Shown: positions 35,712-44,655 of the stretch, piece after piece
How the letters are laid out: every line of letters begins with the position of its first letter
How positions within the stretch are numbered: the first letter of the stretch is position 1
Assembly: GCF_036226765.1 (NCBI RefSeq)
Contig: NZ_CP109017.1
Coordinates: forward strand, 2,681,501 to 2,745,500
DNA: 64,000 nucleotides
Source: Streptomyces sp. NBC_00670
GTDB lineage: Bacteria > Actinomycetota > Actinomycetes > Streptomycetales > Streptomycetaceae
Direction: 5' to 3'
Notes under the pieces: model-generated
Told to the model about the DNA's origin: nothing
Databases searched by the model: none
Seen by the model: only the letters and a program-made list of their open reading frames with translations
Made by a program: the position numbers and the translations under genes

Positions 35712-36736
35712 CGGGGCGTCGCCCGGGCCAAGGACAAGGCGTAGCTCGGCCACCAGGCGCCTGCCGCCGGGCCGCCCTTGCAGGTGCCGTCCGATTCGCC
35801 GGGGTGTTTGATCCAGAGGTAGGCGGTGACCGAGGGGTCGCCCGTCCGGACCGTGGGGGGTGTGCCCAGGGCTCGGCCCGGGGGGTTGCACCAGCGTTCG
35901 GTGGGGGCGCCGGACTCGTACGGGCCGTTGCCGTTGCGGCTGGTGTCGACGACGAACGGTTTGCCGTCGACCTTCGCCGACAGCTCCTTGCCGTACGCCA
36001 CCGACTCCCGCGTCCGGTAGAAGTTGGCGACGTTGACCGCGAAGCCGTCCGCCCGCCCGATCCCGGCCCGGCGCAGCGCGGCGGGGACGCGGTCGGGGCG
36101 GCCCCAGCCCGCGTTTCCCGCGTCGAGGTAGACGGAGGTGTTCCGCAGCCCCACCAGCGTGGCGACCGCGCCGTTCAGCAGGTCGTACCGCTCCTCGTGG
36201 AGCTCGCGCGGTGTGCAGCCGTCGACCATGTGCGGCACCGCGTCCGGTTCCAGCACCACCAGTGCCCGTCGGTCCCCGATCCCCCGGGCCACCGCCGCGA
36301 CCCACGCCCGGTAGGCGTCGCCGTCCGCCGCGCCGCCCCGCGAGAACTGTCCGCAGTCGCGGTGCGGGATGTTGTACAGCACGAGCACCGCCGTACGGTC
36401 CGCCTCGCGCGCCGCCTCGGTGAAACCGCGCGCCTCCGCCTCGGGGTTCTCGGGGCCGATCCACTCCGCCGTCGGCTGCTCGGCGATCCTGCGGAGCCGT
36501 GCGGCCTCGGCGGTCCGCCCGGCCTTCTCGTACGCGGCGACCTGGCGGGCCGCGGTGCCGTCCGGGTTCACCCAGAACGGGTCGCCGTCGCCGTCGGGCC
36601 GCTGCCCGACCGGAGCGCCCACCGCCCGGGTCCCCTCGACGCCGTCCCCGCTGTCGGACGAGGAACACCCGGGCGCCAGCAGCATCCCGGCCCCCGCCAC
36701 GGCGACGGCCACGGCCGTCCGCCCCCTCCGGTACAT
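35708..36736 (-). CDS. cslZ: GH6 endoglucanase lipoprotein, CslZ-like
   Basis: 342 residues from ATG 36736. A signal peptide ends in the lipobox LLAPGC (Cys near residue 25), so it is surface-anchored. GH6 signatures are present: VLYNIPHRDCGQFSRGG, VVLEPDAVPHMVDGC with the catalytic Asp, VYLDAGNAGW, FYRTRESVAYG and DTSRNGNGP. It hydrolyses beta-1,4-glucan-type polymers. In known Streptomyces this gene is next to cslA-glxA and processes the tip glycan; here three genes intervene and it is on the opposite strand. Calling it cslZ rests on the location and family. Confidence 0.85.
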   Translation of the reverse strand: MYRRGRTAVAVAVAGAGMLLAPGCSSSDSGDGVEGTRAVGAPVGQRPDGDGDPFWVNPDGTAARQVAAYEKAGRTAEAARLRRIAEQPTAEWIGPENPEAEARGFTEAAREADRTAVLVLYNIPHRDCGQFSRGGAADGDAYRAWVAAVARGIGDRRALVVLEPDAVPHMVDGCTPRELHEERYDLLNGAVATLVGLRNTSVYLDAGNAGWGRPDRVPAALRRAGIGRADGFAVNVANFYRTRESVAYGKELSAKVDGKPFVVDTSRNGNGPYESGAPTERWCNPPGRALGTPPTVRTGDPSVTAYLWIKHPGESDGTCKGGPAAGAWWPSYALSLARATPR

Positions 36737-36811
36737 CCAACCCCCCACGGGTGTAGCGCAGTTGGCACCAATCCTGACATATCCCGCCGTCTCACGCTGC
36801 CTCACGCTGTC

Positions 36812-37480
36812 TCAGGTGAGGATCCCGGTGAGGTACGCCGACACCACCACGTTGGCCGTGTACGTCCGGCTCGCCTCGTCGAACGTGCCGCCGCACGTGA
36901 TCAGCCGCAGCTCGGCGCGGCCGGCCTTGTGCGGCCCGTACGCCTCGCGGGCGTCGAAGTGGTCGCGGGCCAGCACCTGGACGCCCTCGACGGTGAACTC
37001 GGCGACCCGGTCGTCCTCCCGTACGACCCGGATCCGCTGTCCGGGCCGCAGCGTGCTCAGCCGGTAGAAGACGGCGGGCCGCGTCTCGGTGTCGACGTGT
37101 CCCACGATCAGCGCGGTCCCGACGGCGCCGGGTCGCACCCCGTCCTCGTACCAGCCGACGACGCCGGGCTTGTCGAACGACGGCGGCACGATCGCGCCCT
37201 GTCCGTCGAGGCCGCGCGGTACGACGGGGGCGCGGATGTCCAGCGCGGGGATGTCGAGCCGTCGCGGGGCCGCCGCGGTGAGCGGGCGGGCGGCGGGCGG
37301 CAGGGCGACGTCGACCGGCCGGCCGACCGCGGCCACGTCACCGGTGGTGGGCGCCGACACCCCGAGCCGGAGGTCGGTCAGGGCCTGCCCCCACAGCCAC
37401 AGTCCCAGCAGCACCAGCGCCCAGGTCACCCCGGTGACCACCCGGCCGGTGCCCGGGGCGCGTCCGCGGCGTACGTTCAT
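36812..37480 (-). CDS. Class F sortase
   Basis: 222 residues. One TM segment (about 15-32) anchors the protein outside the membrane. The sortase fold is shown by the catalytic His in LIVGHVDTETRPAVFYRL and the catalytic Cys in LRLITCGGTFDE. Class F sortases of actinobacteria join LPxTG-like proteins to the cell wall or cross-link pili. It is followed upstream in the transcript by a small exported protein gene at 37486-37902, with a gap of 5 bp. Confidence 0.9.
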   Translation of the reverse strand: MNVRRGRAPGTGRVVTGVTWALVLLGLWLWGQALTDLRLGVSAPTTGDVAAVGRPVDVALPPAARPLTAAAPRRLDIPALDIRAPVVPRGLDGQGAIVPPSFDKPGVVGWYEDGVRPGAVGTALIVGHVDTETRPAVFYRLSTLRPGQRIRVVREDDRVAEFTVEGVQVLARDHFDAREAYGPHKAGRAELRLITCGGTFDEASRTYTANVVVSAYLTGILT

Positions 37481-37485
37481 GGCAC

Positions 37486-37902
37486 TCAGCCCCTGCCGGG
37501 CCGGCGGACCCGCGCCGCGAGCACCGCCGAGACCACGGCGACCCCGGCGAGCAGCAGACCGGCGACGAGCTGACGGGGGCCGGGCCCGGTCTCCCCGCCC
37601 CCGGCGCGCGGGGCGGACCCGGAGCCGGTGACGTGCGCCGCGTAGCCGCCACCGGCGGGAACGGGCGCGACGGGGGAGGCCGGAGCGGCGGAGGCCCGAG
37701 CGGAAGAGGCCGGAGCGGGGGAGACCGGAGCCCGGTCCGGCGAGCGGCCGGCGGACGCGACGACCCGGCCGCCACCGCTCCCCGCACCACTCGGCGCACC
37801 ACCCGGCGCACCGTACGCGGCCGGAACCACCGGCCCCGACACGAGGGCGACCGCCCCGACCACAAACACCCCGGCACGCACAGCGACCGAAACCGAACCC
37901 AT
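37486..37902 (-). CDS. Small exported protein in operon with class F sortase
   Basis: 138 residues from ATG 37902, preceded by TGGAGG. A signal peptide (AGVFVVGAVALVSGPVVPAAYGA) leads to a Gly/Ala/Ser-rich region of low complexity and a C-terminal TM segment (LVAGLLLAGVAVVSAVLAARV) with a positive tail. It has the overall layout of a sortase substrate, but no LPxTG-type motif is present. First gene of the sortase operon. Confidence 0.75.
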   Translation of the reverse strand: MGSVSVAVRAGVFVVGAVALVSGPVVPAAYGAPGGAPSGAGSGGGRVVASAGRSPDRAPVSPAPASSARASAAPASPVAPVPAGGGYAAHVTGSGSAPRAGGGETGPGPRQLVAGLLLAGVAVVSAVLAARVRRPGRG

Positions 37903-38015
37903 CGTGAACCTCCAGACACCTGGAGATTCCCCCGCCGCCCCCCGCCCCGCATCCGGAGCCCGCAAGGTCTACGCCGAACGAGTGACGCGACGTTTGGGCA
38001 GCACCAGCGGGCCGG

Positions 38016-38795
38016 TCAGATCCTGTCCACCAGATCCGCGATCGAGTCCACGATCTTCGACGGCCGATACGGATAGTCCTCGACCTGGTGCGGCCGGGTC
38101 AGCCCCGTGAGCACCAGGAACGTCTGCATCCCGGCCTCGATGCCGGCGAGGACGTCGGTGTCCATCCGGTCGCCGATCATGGCGCTGGTCTCGGAGTGCG
38201 CGCCGATCGCGTTGAGTCCGGTGCGCATCATGAGCGGGTTGGGCTTGCCCGCGAAGTACGGCTTCTTCCCGGTGGCCTTGGTGATCAGCGCGGCCACGGC
38301 GCCGGTGGCGGGCAGCGGGCCCTCGGTGGAGGGGCCGGTCTCGTCGGGGTTGGTGCAGATGAAACGGGCGCCGTCGTTGATCAGCCGGACGGCCTTGGTC
38401 ATGGCCTCGAAGGAGTACGTGCGGGTCTCGCCGAGGACGACGTAGTCGGGCTCGTGGTCGGTGAGGACGTATCCGATGTCGTGCAGCGCGGTGGTCAGCC
38501 CCGCCTCGCCCAGGACGTACGCCGTGCCGCCGGGCCGCTGGTCGTCGAGGAACTTGGCGGTGGCCAGGGCGGAGGTCCAGATGTTCTCCAGCGGCACGTC
38601 GAGCCCCATGCGCCGCAGGCGGGCGTGCAGGTCACGGGGGGTGTAGATGGAGTTGTTGGTCAGCACGAGGAAGGGCCGCCCGGACTCCCGCAGCTTCTTC
38701 ACGAAGGCATCGGCCCCGGGAATCGGCACCCCCTCATGAATGAGCACCCCGTCCATATCGGTGAGCCACGACTCAATGGCCTTGCGCTCTGCCAT
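38016..38795 (-). CDS. HAD-IIA family phosphatase (NagD-like)
   Basis: 259 residues; ATG 38795 has GGGAG nine bases upstream, while ATG 38813 does not. HAD motif I is WLTDMDGVLIHEG, motif II VLTNNSIYT, motif III and IV YFAGKPNPLMM and AMIGDRMDTDVLAGIEAGM. Members dephosphorylate sugar or nucleoside monophosphates. It stands alone. Confidence 0.92.
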   Translation of the reverse strand: MAERKAIESWLTDMDGVLIHEGVPIPGADAFVKKLRESGRPFLVLTNNSIYTPRDLHARLRRMGLDVPLENIWTSALATAKFLDDQRPGGTAYVLGEAGLTTALHDIGYVLTDHEPDYVVLGETRTYSFEAMTKAVRLINDGARFICTNPDETGPSTEGPLPATGAVAALITKATGKKPYFAGKPNPLMMRTGLNAIGAHSETSAMIGDRMDTDVLAGIEAGMQTFLVLTGLTRPHQVEDYPYRPSKIVDSIADLVDRI

Positions 38796-38867
38796 GTCCA
38801 CATCTCCCGCCATAAGCCCAACCGTGTCCCCCCAGCGTATCGATCACCTATTCCCCCTCCGTTGAGG

Positions 38868-38935
38868 GCAGCGCCCCGCAGGGGCGCGGGGAACTGCGCG
38901 AGAAGCCCCACCGGCGCTCAGCCGACAACGAGCCC
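38868..38935. repeat. Dispersed GC-rich palindromic repeat, copy 2
   Basis: GCGCCCCGCAGGGGCGCGGGG then AACTGCGCGAGAAGCCCCAC, nearly the copy at 1044-1125. It is followed by AAGGGGCGGAGCCCC, also seen near 43105-43119. Both are common as intergenic repeats in streptomycetes. Confidence 0.6.
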
Positions 38936-39053
38936 ACGGGGTCCAAGGGGCGGAGCCCCTTGAAAGGACGGGAAGGGTAGGGGCGGCGGGGGCGAAATCC
39001 CCCCACGAGCACCCACAGACACCCCACCGCCCCCCATCTGCCAAGGTGACCCC

Positions 39054-40142
39054 ATGACCCGCAACACCCACGAACCCCTCCGCACCGCCCTCATCGGCTA
39101 CGGCCTCGCCGGCTCCGTCTTCCACGCCCCCCTCATCACCGCCACGGAAGGCCTCACCCTCGACACGGTGGTCACCGGCAACCCCGACCGCCAGGCCCAG
39201 GCCCGCACCGAACACGGCCCCCACCTCCACCTCACCCCCACCCCCGACACCCTCTGGCCCCGTGCCCACGAGCTCGACCTCGTCGTCATCGCCTCCCCCA
39301 ACCGCACCCACATCCCCCTCGCCACAGCCGCCCTGGAGGCCGGCCTCCCCGTAGTGGTGGACAAACCACTCGCGGCCACGGCCGCGGAAGCCCGCACGCT
39401 CGCCGCCCTCGCGGAGACCCGCGGCCTCCTCCTCTCCGTCTTCCAGAACCGCCGCTGGGACAACGACTTCCTCACCCTCACCAAGCTCCTCGCCGACGGC
39501 ACCCTCGGCGACATCACCCGCTTCGAGTCCCGCTTCGAACGCTGGCGCCCCCGGCTCAAGGGCGGCTGGCGCGAGTCCGGCGACCCCGCGGAGATCGGCG
39601 GCCTGCTGTACGACCTCGGCAGCCACGTCGTCGACCAGGCGCTGCAACTCTTCGGCCCCGCCGCGACCGTCTACGCGGAGTCGGACGTCCGCCGCGAGGG
39701 CGCGCAGGCGGACGACGACACGTTCATCGCGCTCACGCACACCAGCGGCGTCCGCTCCCACCTGTACGTCTCGGCGACCACCCCCCAGCTCGGCCCCCGC
39801 TTCCGCGTCCTCGGCTCGAAGGCGGGCTACGTCAAGTACGGCCTGGACCCGCAGGAGGCGGCCCTGCGCGAGGGCGCCCGCCCCGGCGCGACGGACGAGC
39901 CCTGGGGCACGGAACCGGAGGAGGCGTGGGGCCGCGTCGGCAGCGGAGAGTCCCCCGCGACCGGCGGCGGCCGTCCCGAGCCGACGCTTCCCGGCGACTA
40001 CCCGGCGTACTACGCCGCGATCGGCGCCGCCCTCCGCGGCACCGCCGAAAATCCGGTCACCGCCCTACAGGCCGCCGCCGCCCTGGACGTCCTGGAGGCC
40101 GCCCACCGCTCGGCCCACGAGAAAATCACGGTCCGGCTGTAG
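39054..40142 (+). CDS. Gfo/Idh/MocA-family oxidoreductase
   Basis: 362 residues. The Rossmann nucleotide-binding start is ALIGYGLAGSVFHAPLI, and the signature Lys is in VVDKPLAATAAEA (the EKP-like motif). The second domain contains DLGSHVVDQALQLFGP. These enzymes use NAD(P) with sugars or inositols. Its gene is alone, convergent or tandem to nothing functionally related. Confidence 0.9.
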   Translation: MTRNTHEPLRTALIGYGLAGSVFHAPLITATEGLTLDTVVTGNPDRQAQARTEHGPHLHLTPTPDTLWPRAHELDLVVIASPNRTHIPLATAALEAGLPVVVDKPLAATAAEARTLAALAETRGLLLSVFQNRRWDNDFLTLTKLLADGTLGDITRFESRFERWRPRLKGGWRESGDPAEIGGLLYDLGSHVVDQALQLFGPAATVYAESDVRREGAQADDDTFIALTHTSGVRSHLYVSATTPQLGPRFRVLGSKAGYVKYGLDPQEAALREGARPGATDEPWGTEPEEAWGRVGSGESPATGGGRPEPTLPGDYPAYYAAIGAALRGTAENPVTALQAAAALDVLEAAHRSAHEKITVRL

Positions 40143-40165
40143 CCACCATCGCTCCCCCGAGAACA

Positions 40166-40198
40166 GATATCGTTTCCCCACCCCAATCCGATATCGTT
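40166..40198. promoter_or_regulatory. Direct repeats in the VapBC-like promoter
   Basis: GATATCGTT occurs at 40166-40174 and 40190-40198, 24 bp apart. They precede the antitoxin gene by about 35-65 bp, a likely place for antitoxin autoregulation. Confidence 0.5.
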
Positions 40199-40231
40199 CA
40201 TCGTGTACATCGTCGTCCAGGAGGTTCCGGC

Positions 40232-40495
40232 ATGTCGCGCACCGTGATTGATCTCGACGATCAGATGGTCTCCGAAGCCATGCGCATCTACGGGACGACC
40301 ATAAAGGCGAAGGCCGTCCGGATGGCGATGGAGGATGCGGTCAAGCGTCATCTGCGCCGGGAGTTCGCCGAGGCGGTACGCAGCGGAGAGCTGGACTTCG
40401 GCGAGATCGTGGCCGCCACCGGGACCCGCGACGCCGCCGGGACGGACGACTCCGCCGGCCCCACTCACCGCACGGGGCCGGGAGCCGCCGCGTGA
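40232..40495 (+). CDS. VapB-like antitoxin
   Basis: 87 residues from ATG 40232 (GGAGG upstream). The start MSRTVIDLDDQMVSEAMRIYGTTIKAKAVRMAMEDAVKRHLRRE is a ribbon-helix-helix DNA-binding domain of the VapB type. The rest binds the toxin. It overlaps the toxin gene by GTGA. Confidence 0.85.
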   Translation: MSRTVIDLDDQMVSEAMRIYGTTIKAKAVRMAMEDAVKRHLRREFAEAVRSGELDFGEIVAATGTRDAAGTDDSAGPTHRTGPGAAA

Positions 40496-40911
40496 CCGAG
40501 CGGTTCCTGGCGGACAAGTCGGCTCTGGCCCGCTGGAACCAGCCGGTGGTGGGCGCGGTGCTGGACGATCTCGACGAGCGCGGCCTCCTTGCCATCTCCG
40601 CGCCGATCGAGTGGGAGCTGACCTGCAGCGCGCGTAACAAGGCCGAGGGCGAACGGATCCGACTCCTGCTGTACGGCTTCGATCTGCTGCCCACCACGGA
40701 CGAGGTCTGGGACCGTGCGCTCGCCGTCCAGCGCGAGGCGCTCGCCCGCGGCGTCCACCGCTCGCTGTCGATGGCCGATCTGCTGATCGCCGCCACGGCC
40801 GAACGACACAAGGTCACCGTCCTTCACTACGACGGTGACTACGACACCATCGCGTCGATCACCGGACAGCGCACCCGCTGGGTGACCCCGGCAGGCACGG
40901 CCGACCGCTGA
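40492..40911 (+). CDS. VapC-like PIN-domain ribonuclease toxin
   Basis: 139 residues from GTG 40492. PIN domain acidic residues: Asp8 in FLADKSALARW, Glu40 in IEWELTC, Asp94/95 in SMADLLIAATA and Asp113 in DGDYDTIA. It should cleave a structured RNA when free of the antitoxin. The stop at 40911 abuts the stop of the convergent HxlR gene at 40912. Confidence 0.87.
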   Translation: MTERFLADKSALARWNQPVVGAVLDDLDERGLLAISAPIEWELTCSARNKAEGERIRLLLYGFDLLPTTDEVWDRALAVQREALARGVHRSLSMADLLIAATAERHKVTVLHYDGDYDTIASITGQRTRWVTPAGTADR

Positions 40912-41460
40912 TCAACGGCCACCGGCCGCCTCAGGCTCCGTCGTGAACGGTTGCAATAGGCGCCTCGGGTGGAGCAGGGCGCGGCCGATGGGGTCGGTGG
41001 GGTGGGGGTCGAGGCCCGGGCCGGGGAGCATCTCGATGTCCTCGACCGGCACGACCGTGCCGCAGGCGGGGCATTCGCCGTACGGGCCGAGCTCCTGGTC
41101 CGTGCCGCACGTGGCGTGCCGGAAGACGCGGAGCTGCGGCCCCGCGAGGTGCTGCCGCCCCCACAGGCCCAGCGCCCGCACCGTGGGCCACAGTGCGAGG
41201 CCGCGCGCGGTGAGCACGTACTCGTCGCGCGGCGGCGACTGCTGGTACCGCCGCTTCTCGAGGATCCCGTGGGCGATCAGCGTCTGCAGCCGCGTGGCGA
41301 GGACGGCGCGCGGGATGCCGAGGTGGGTGAGGAAGTCGTTGTACCGCCGCACGCCGTAGAGCGCGTCGCGCACGACGAGCAGCGTCCACCGCTCACCGAT
41401 GACCTCGAGCGCCGTGGCGAGCGAGCACTCCTGCGACGCGTAGTCCTTGCCCAGTGCCAT
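40912..41460 (-). CDS. HxlR-family transcriptional regulator
   Basis: 182 residues from ATG 41460. HxlR winged helix: CSLATALEVIGERWTLLVVRDALYGVRRYNDFLTHLGIPRAVLATRLQTL. The C-terminus has a Cys motif (HATCGTDQELGPYGECPACG) that may bind zinc. It is divergent from an MFS transporter gene, with two GGTTC-type palindromes between, so it most likely represses the transporter. Confidence 0.9.
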   Translation of the reverse strand: MALGKDYASQECSLATALEVIGERWTLLVVRDALYGVRRYNDFLTHLGIPRAVLATRLQTLIAHGILEKRRYQQSPPRDEYVLTARGLALWPTVRALGLWGRQHLAGPQLRVFRHATCGTDQELGPYGECPACGTVVPVEDIEMLPGPGLDPHPTDPIGRALLHPRRLLQPFTTEPEAAGGR

Positions 41461-41490
41461 GCCTCTACTGTAACCACTTCTCCCCTCCTT

Positions 41491-41552
41491 GGTTCGATGA
41501 CCGAACCTACCCGTGCTAGGGTCACGGACATCCAAGGTTCGTTCATTGAACT
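41491..41552. promoter_or_regulatory. Operator pair between HxlR and MFS genes
   Basis: GGTTCGATGACCGAACC (41491-41507) is a perfect-arm palindrome, and GGTTCGTTCATTGAACT (41536-41552) a related one. Both lie in the divergent promoter, and TAGGGT at 41516-41521 could be a -10 element for the MFS gene. Confidence 0.6.
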
Positions 41553-41608
41553 CACTCGCCTCGGGCCCGACGCCCGACGCCCGCCCCGCAACCGAAGGAC
41601 AGGCCGTC

Positions 41609-43012
41609 ATGCCCCAGTTGGACCGCCCCGCGTCCGGCACGGTGGACCCGGCGTCCACCCCCGCCGCGCCCCCTTCCCCCACCGCGCCCGCCACCCCGCG
41701 CCCGGCCGCCACCCTCGCCCTGACCAGCGCCGCCACCGCCACCGCGCTGATGACGTACACCGTGCCGCTGGTGACGCTGCCCGACACCGCCGCCGCCCTG
41801 CACACCTCCCTGTCGGCCCAGGCCTGGCTGCTCAACGGCACCCCGCTCGGCCTCGCCGCACTGCTGCTGGTCGCGGGCAGCCTGGCCGACGACTACGGCC
41901 GCCGCCGCGTCTTCCTGGCCGGCACCCTCGCCCTCGGCATCACCACCGCGCTGGGCGCCCTCGCCGGCTCCACCTGGCTGTTCACGCTGGCCCGCGTCGC
42001 CCAGGGCGCGGCGAGCGCGGCCCTGCTCGCCAGCAGCCTCGGCCTCCTCGTCCACGCCTTCCCGACCCCGCGCGAACGGCTGCACGCGACCGGCGTGTGG
42101 GGCGCGTTCGTCAGCGGCGGCATCGCGGTCGGCCCGATGCTCGCCGGCGCCCTGCCCGGCTGGCGGCTCGTCTACGGCGTCCTCGGCGCCGCCGCGCTGG
42201 TGATCGCCGCGCTCTCCGCCCGGACGCTCACGGAGTCCCGCGCCCCGCGCGGCGGCCGCCCCGACCTGCCCGGCGCCGCCGTCTTCAGCCTCGCCCTGGT
42301 CTCCCTGGTCGCCGCGCTCACCCTGGGCCGCGACGGCTGGCTGCGCACCCCGGTGTGGCTGCTGCTGGCGGCGACCGTCGTCCTGCTCGCCGTCTTCGGA
42401 CTGGTCGAACACCGCTCCCGCACGCCGATGATCGACCTCTCCCTGCTGCGCCGGCCGCGCTTCCTCGGCTCGTCGGCGGCCGGACTGTTCACGGGCCTCG
42501 CGGTGATCGGCATGTTCAGCTATCTGCCCGCGCTGCTCCAGCGGGGCATGGGTCTGACGGTGCTGGACTCGGCGTGGCTGATCCTGCTCTGGTCCGGGCT
42601 GTCGTTCGCGGTCGCGCTCCAGGCGAAGCGGCTCGCGGGCCGGGTCGCGGCGCGCCACCAGCTGGCCCTGGGCTTCGTCCTGCACGCGGTGGGCGTCCTG
42701 ACCATGCTGGGCGCGTTCGGCGCGGGTTCATGGACCCGGCTACTGCCCGGCCTGGTGGTGAGCGGCGTGGGCAGCGGCCTGCTCAACGCCGCGCTCCCCC
42801 TGGTCTCGGTCGACTCGGTCCCCCCGGACCGCGCGGCCATGGGCTCCGGCGCCCAGCAGACCTTCCGCTACATCGGCTCCTGCGCGGGCGTCGCCCTGAC
42901 GATAGCCCTGGTCACCTCCTCCGGCTCCCTCTCCCACGGCGCGAACGTGGCGATGCTGGTGTCGGTGGCCCTGGCGGGCGCGGGCGCGGCAACCGTGGCG
43001 ACGCTGAAGTAG
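41609..43012 (+). CDS. MFS drug-efflux-type transporter
   Basis: 467 residues from ATG 41609. Fourteen-like TM layout of the DHA2/EmrB type. Motif A reads LADDYGRRRVFLAG, and WGAFVSGGIAVGPMLAGAL is motif C of exporters. The N-terminal 35 residues are Pro/Ala-rich. It is controlled probably by the divergent HxlR regulator through the operators at 41491-41552. Substrate unknown. Confidence 0.9.
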   Translation: MPQLDRPASGTVDPASTPAAPPSPTAPATPRPAATLALTSAATATALMTYTVPLVTLPDTAAALHTSLSAQAWLLNGTPLGLAALLLVAGSLADDYGRRRVFLAGTLALGITTALGALAGSTWLFTLARVAQGAASAALLASSLGLLVHAFPTPRERLHATGVWGAFVSGGIAVGPMLAGALPGWRLVYGVLGAAALVIAALSARTLTESRAPRGGRPDLPGAAVFSLALVSLVAALTLGRDGWLRTPVWLLLAATVVLLAVFGLVEHRSRTPMIDLSLLRRPRFLGSSAAGLFTGLAVIGMFSYLPALLQRGMGLTVLDSAWLILLWSGLSFAVALQAKRLAGRVAARHQLALGFVLHAVGVLTMLGAFGAGSWTRLLPGLVVSGVGSGLLNAALPLVSVDSVPPDRAAMGSGAQQTFRYIGSCAGVALTIALVTSSGSLSHGANVAMLVSVALAGAGAATVATLK

Positions 43013-43188
43013 GGCGCACGTGGGGGCGCGCGTAGGGGGGCGCCCCCCACGAACAACAACCCCCCGACCTGGAAGGCGCCCCCGCCCGAAGGACACCGGG
43101 GTCGAAGGGGCGGAGCCCCCTGTACGACAAGGAGAGGGGGCACCCCACCCCCCTCACCAATGTCACCCCCCGGGCGTACCGTGTGCCC

Positions 43189-44205
43189 ATGCGCCCCGAC
43201 ACGCCTGCCGAAAACGTCGACCACCCCACGGAGGCGGCCCGCCTGGAGCGGACCGCCGGCCTCTACCCGGAGGACGCCGAGGCCCTGCTCCTCCAGGCCG
43301 CCGCCCACCGCGAACTGTCCGGCGACCGCCCCGCCGCCACCGCGCTCTACGACCGCCTGCTCGCCTCCTCCCACCCCTTGGAGAACCCCCACCTCGTCCG
43401 CGCCCTGAAGGCGTCGAACCTGTGGGAGTACGGCCACGAGGCCGAGGCCCGCGCGATCATCGACGGCGTCCGCGCGGCCGCCCCGCGCGACCCGGCACCG
43501 TGGGTGATCGTCGCGGAGTCCCTGGAGCAGCACGACGAACTCCAGGCGGCGCAGGAGACGTTCACCGAGGGCGCCACGCTGCTGATCGCCGGGGAGGCGG
43601 AGCCGCCGCGGTCCGCGCACCCGCTCCTCTTCGGCCGTCACCGGGTGCGCCGCATGCTGGGCGCGGCGCACGACGAGTGGGACCTGCTGGCCGACACCCT
43701 GCACGACCTCCCCGTCTCCCTGGACGAGCTGCACGACCCCAAGCGGATCTGGTCCCTCGGCTCGGACAACCCGGCGGAGCTGGAGGCGGAGATCTCCCGC
43801 CTGCGCGCGGAGCTGGGCGCGTACCGCCAGGAGCTGTCCCGCCCGTTCCCGGTGGCGGTGCTGCACTGGCCGAAGGAGGAGCTGACGGAACTGCTGGCGG
43901 CGTACCCGACGCTGGAGACGGAGTACCCCTCGCACGAGGAACACCTGGCGACGACGGAACGCTCGCTGCGCGAACTGTCCGCCTCCGGCACCCCCAACCT
44001 GGGCATCGTCACCGGCACGGTCCCGTCCTACGAGGCCTTCGCCGCCTCCGAGGCGACGTCCCCGTCGGACCCGGCCCTCCTCCCCCAGTACGCCACCACC
44101 CTGGCGGCCCGCGGCCGCGCCACCCCGTGGCCCCCGCAGCGCGGCACGGCCTGCTGGTGCACGTCGGGCACCCCGTACGAGACGTGCCACGGAACGGAGG
44201 CGTGA
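43189..44205 (+). CDS. TPR protein with SEC-C zinc motif
   Basis: 338 residues. Tetratricopeptide-type helices (about 10-120: LYPEDAEALLLQAAAHRELSGDRPAATALYDRLL) precede a mostly helical middle, and the C-terminus ends in ACWCTSGTPYETCHG. That is the SEC-C zinc-binding signature CxCxSGxxxxxCH. The SEC-C motif often binds SecB or proteins on export or stress pathways. The gene is alone. ATG 43189 was chosen over GTG 43183. Confidence 0.82.
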   Translation: MRPDTPAENVDHPTEAARLERTAGLYPEDAEALLLQAAAHRELSGDRPAATALYDRLLASSHPLENPHLVRALKASNLWEYGHEAEARAIIDGVRAAAPRDPAPWVIVAESLEQHDELQAAQETFTEGATLLIAGEAEPPRSAHPLLFGRHRVRRMLGAAHDEWDLLADTLHDLPVSLDELHDPKRIWSLGSDNPAELEAEISRLRAELGAYRQELSRPFPVAVLHWPKEELTELLAAYPTLETEYPSHEEHLATTERSLRELSASGTPNLGIVTGTVPSYEAFAASEATSPSDPALLPQYATTLAARGRATPWPPQRGTACWCTSGTPYETCHGTEA

Positions 44206-44235
44206 GCGAGGACGACAAGGAGCCTCCGAGCAGCC

Positions 44236-44655
44236 TCAGAGCCGGTCGCCGCTCCGCCCGCGCGGCGGCCCGTCCAGCAACGTCATCCCGTACCGGGTCA
44301 GCAGGTCCGCATGATCGTCGTCATGACGCCCGTCGGCGGCGGCACCGACCGCGCGGAAGTACTCCTCGACGGCTCCGGGGTTGTTGATGACCAGCACCTC
44401 CGCCGTCTCGGTGAGCGGCTGGAAGGTGTGCGGAACGAGCCGGGGGCCGAAGACGTAGGCGCCCGCCTCGGCGTCGTGGACGTCGCACGCGTCGAGCGAG
44501 GCCGAGCCGACCCAGAACCGGACCCGGCCGGAGAGGATCACCCAGCTCTCGTCCTCCCGGCTGTGACTGTGCTGGGGCGGCGCGTCCGCCTGCCGCATGG
44601 TCAGCCGCACGACGCTCACCACCCCTCCCGTCTCGGTGTGGACAGAACCTGACAT
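44236..44655 (-). CDS. Cupin-domain protein
   Basis: 139 residues. The cupin metal site is QHSHSREDESWVILSGRVRFWVG (His-His-Glu) plus PRLVPHTFQPL (His). It is a single-domain cupin of unknown reaction. The start codon overlaps that of the divergent gene by two bases (44653-44656); AGGGG in its leader is a good ribosome site. Confidence 0.87.
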   Translation of the reverse strand: MSGSVHTETGGVVSVVRLTMRQADAPPQHSHSREDESWVILSGRVRFWVGSASLDACDVHDAEAGAYVFGPRLVPHTFQPLTETAEVLVINNPGAVEEYFRAVGAAADGRHDDDHADLLTRYGMTLLDGPPRGRSGDRL

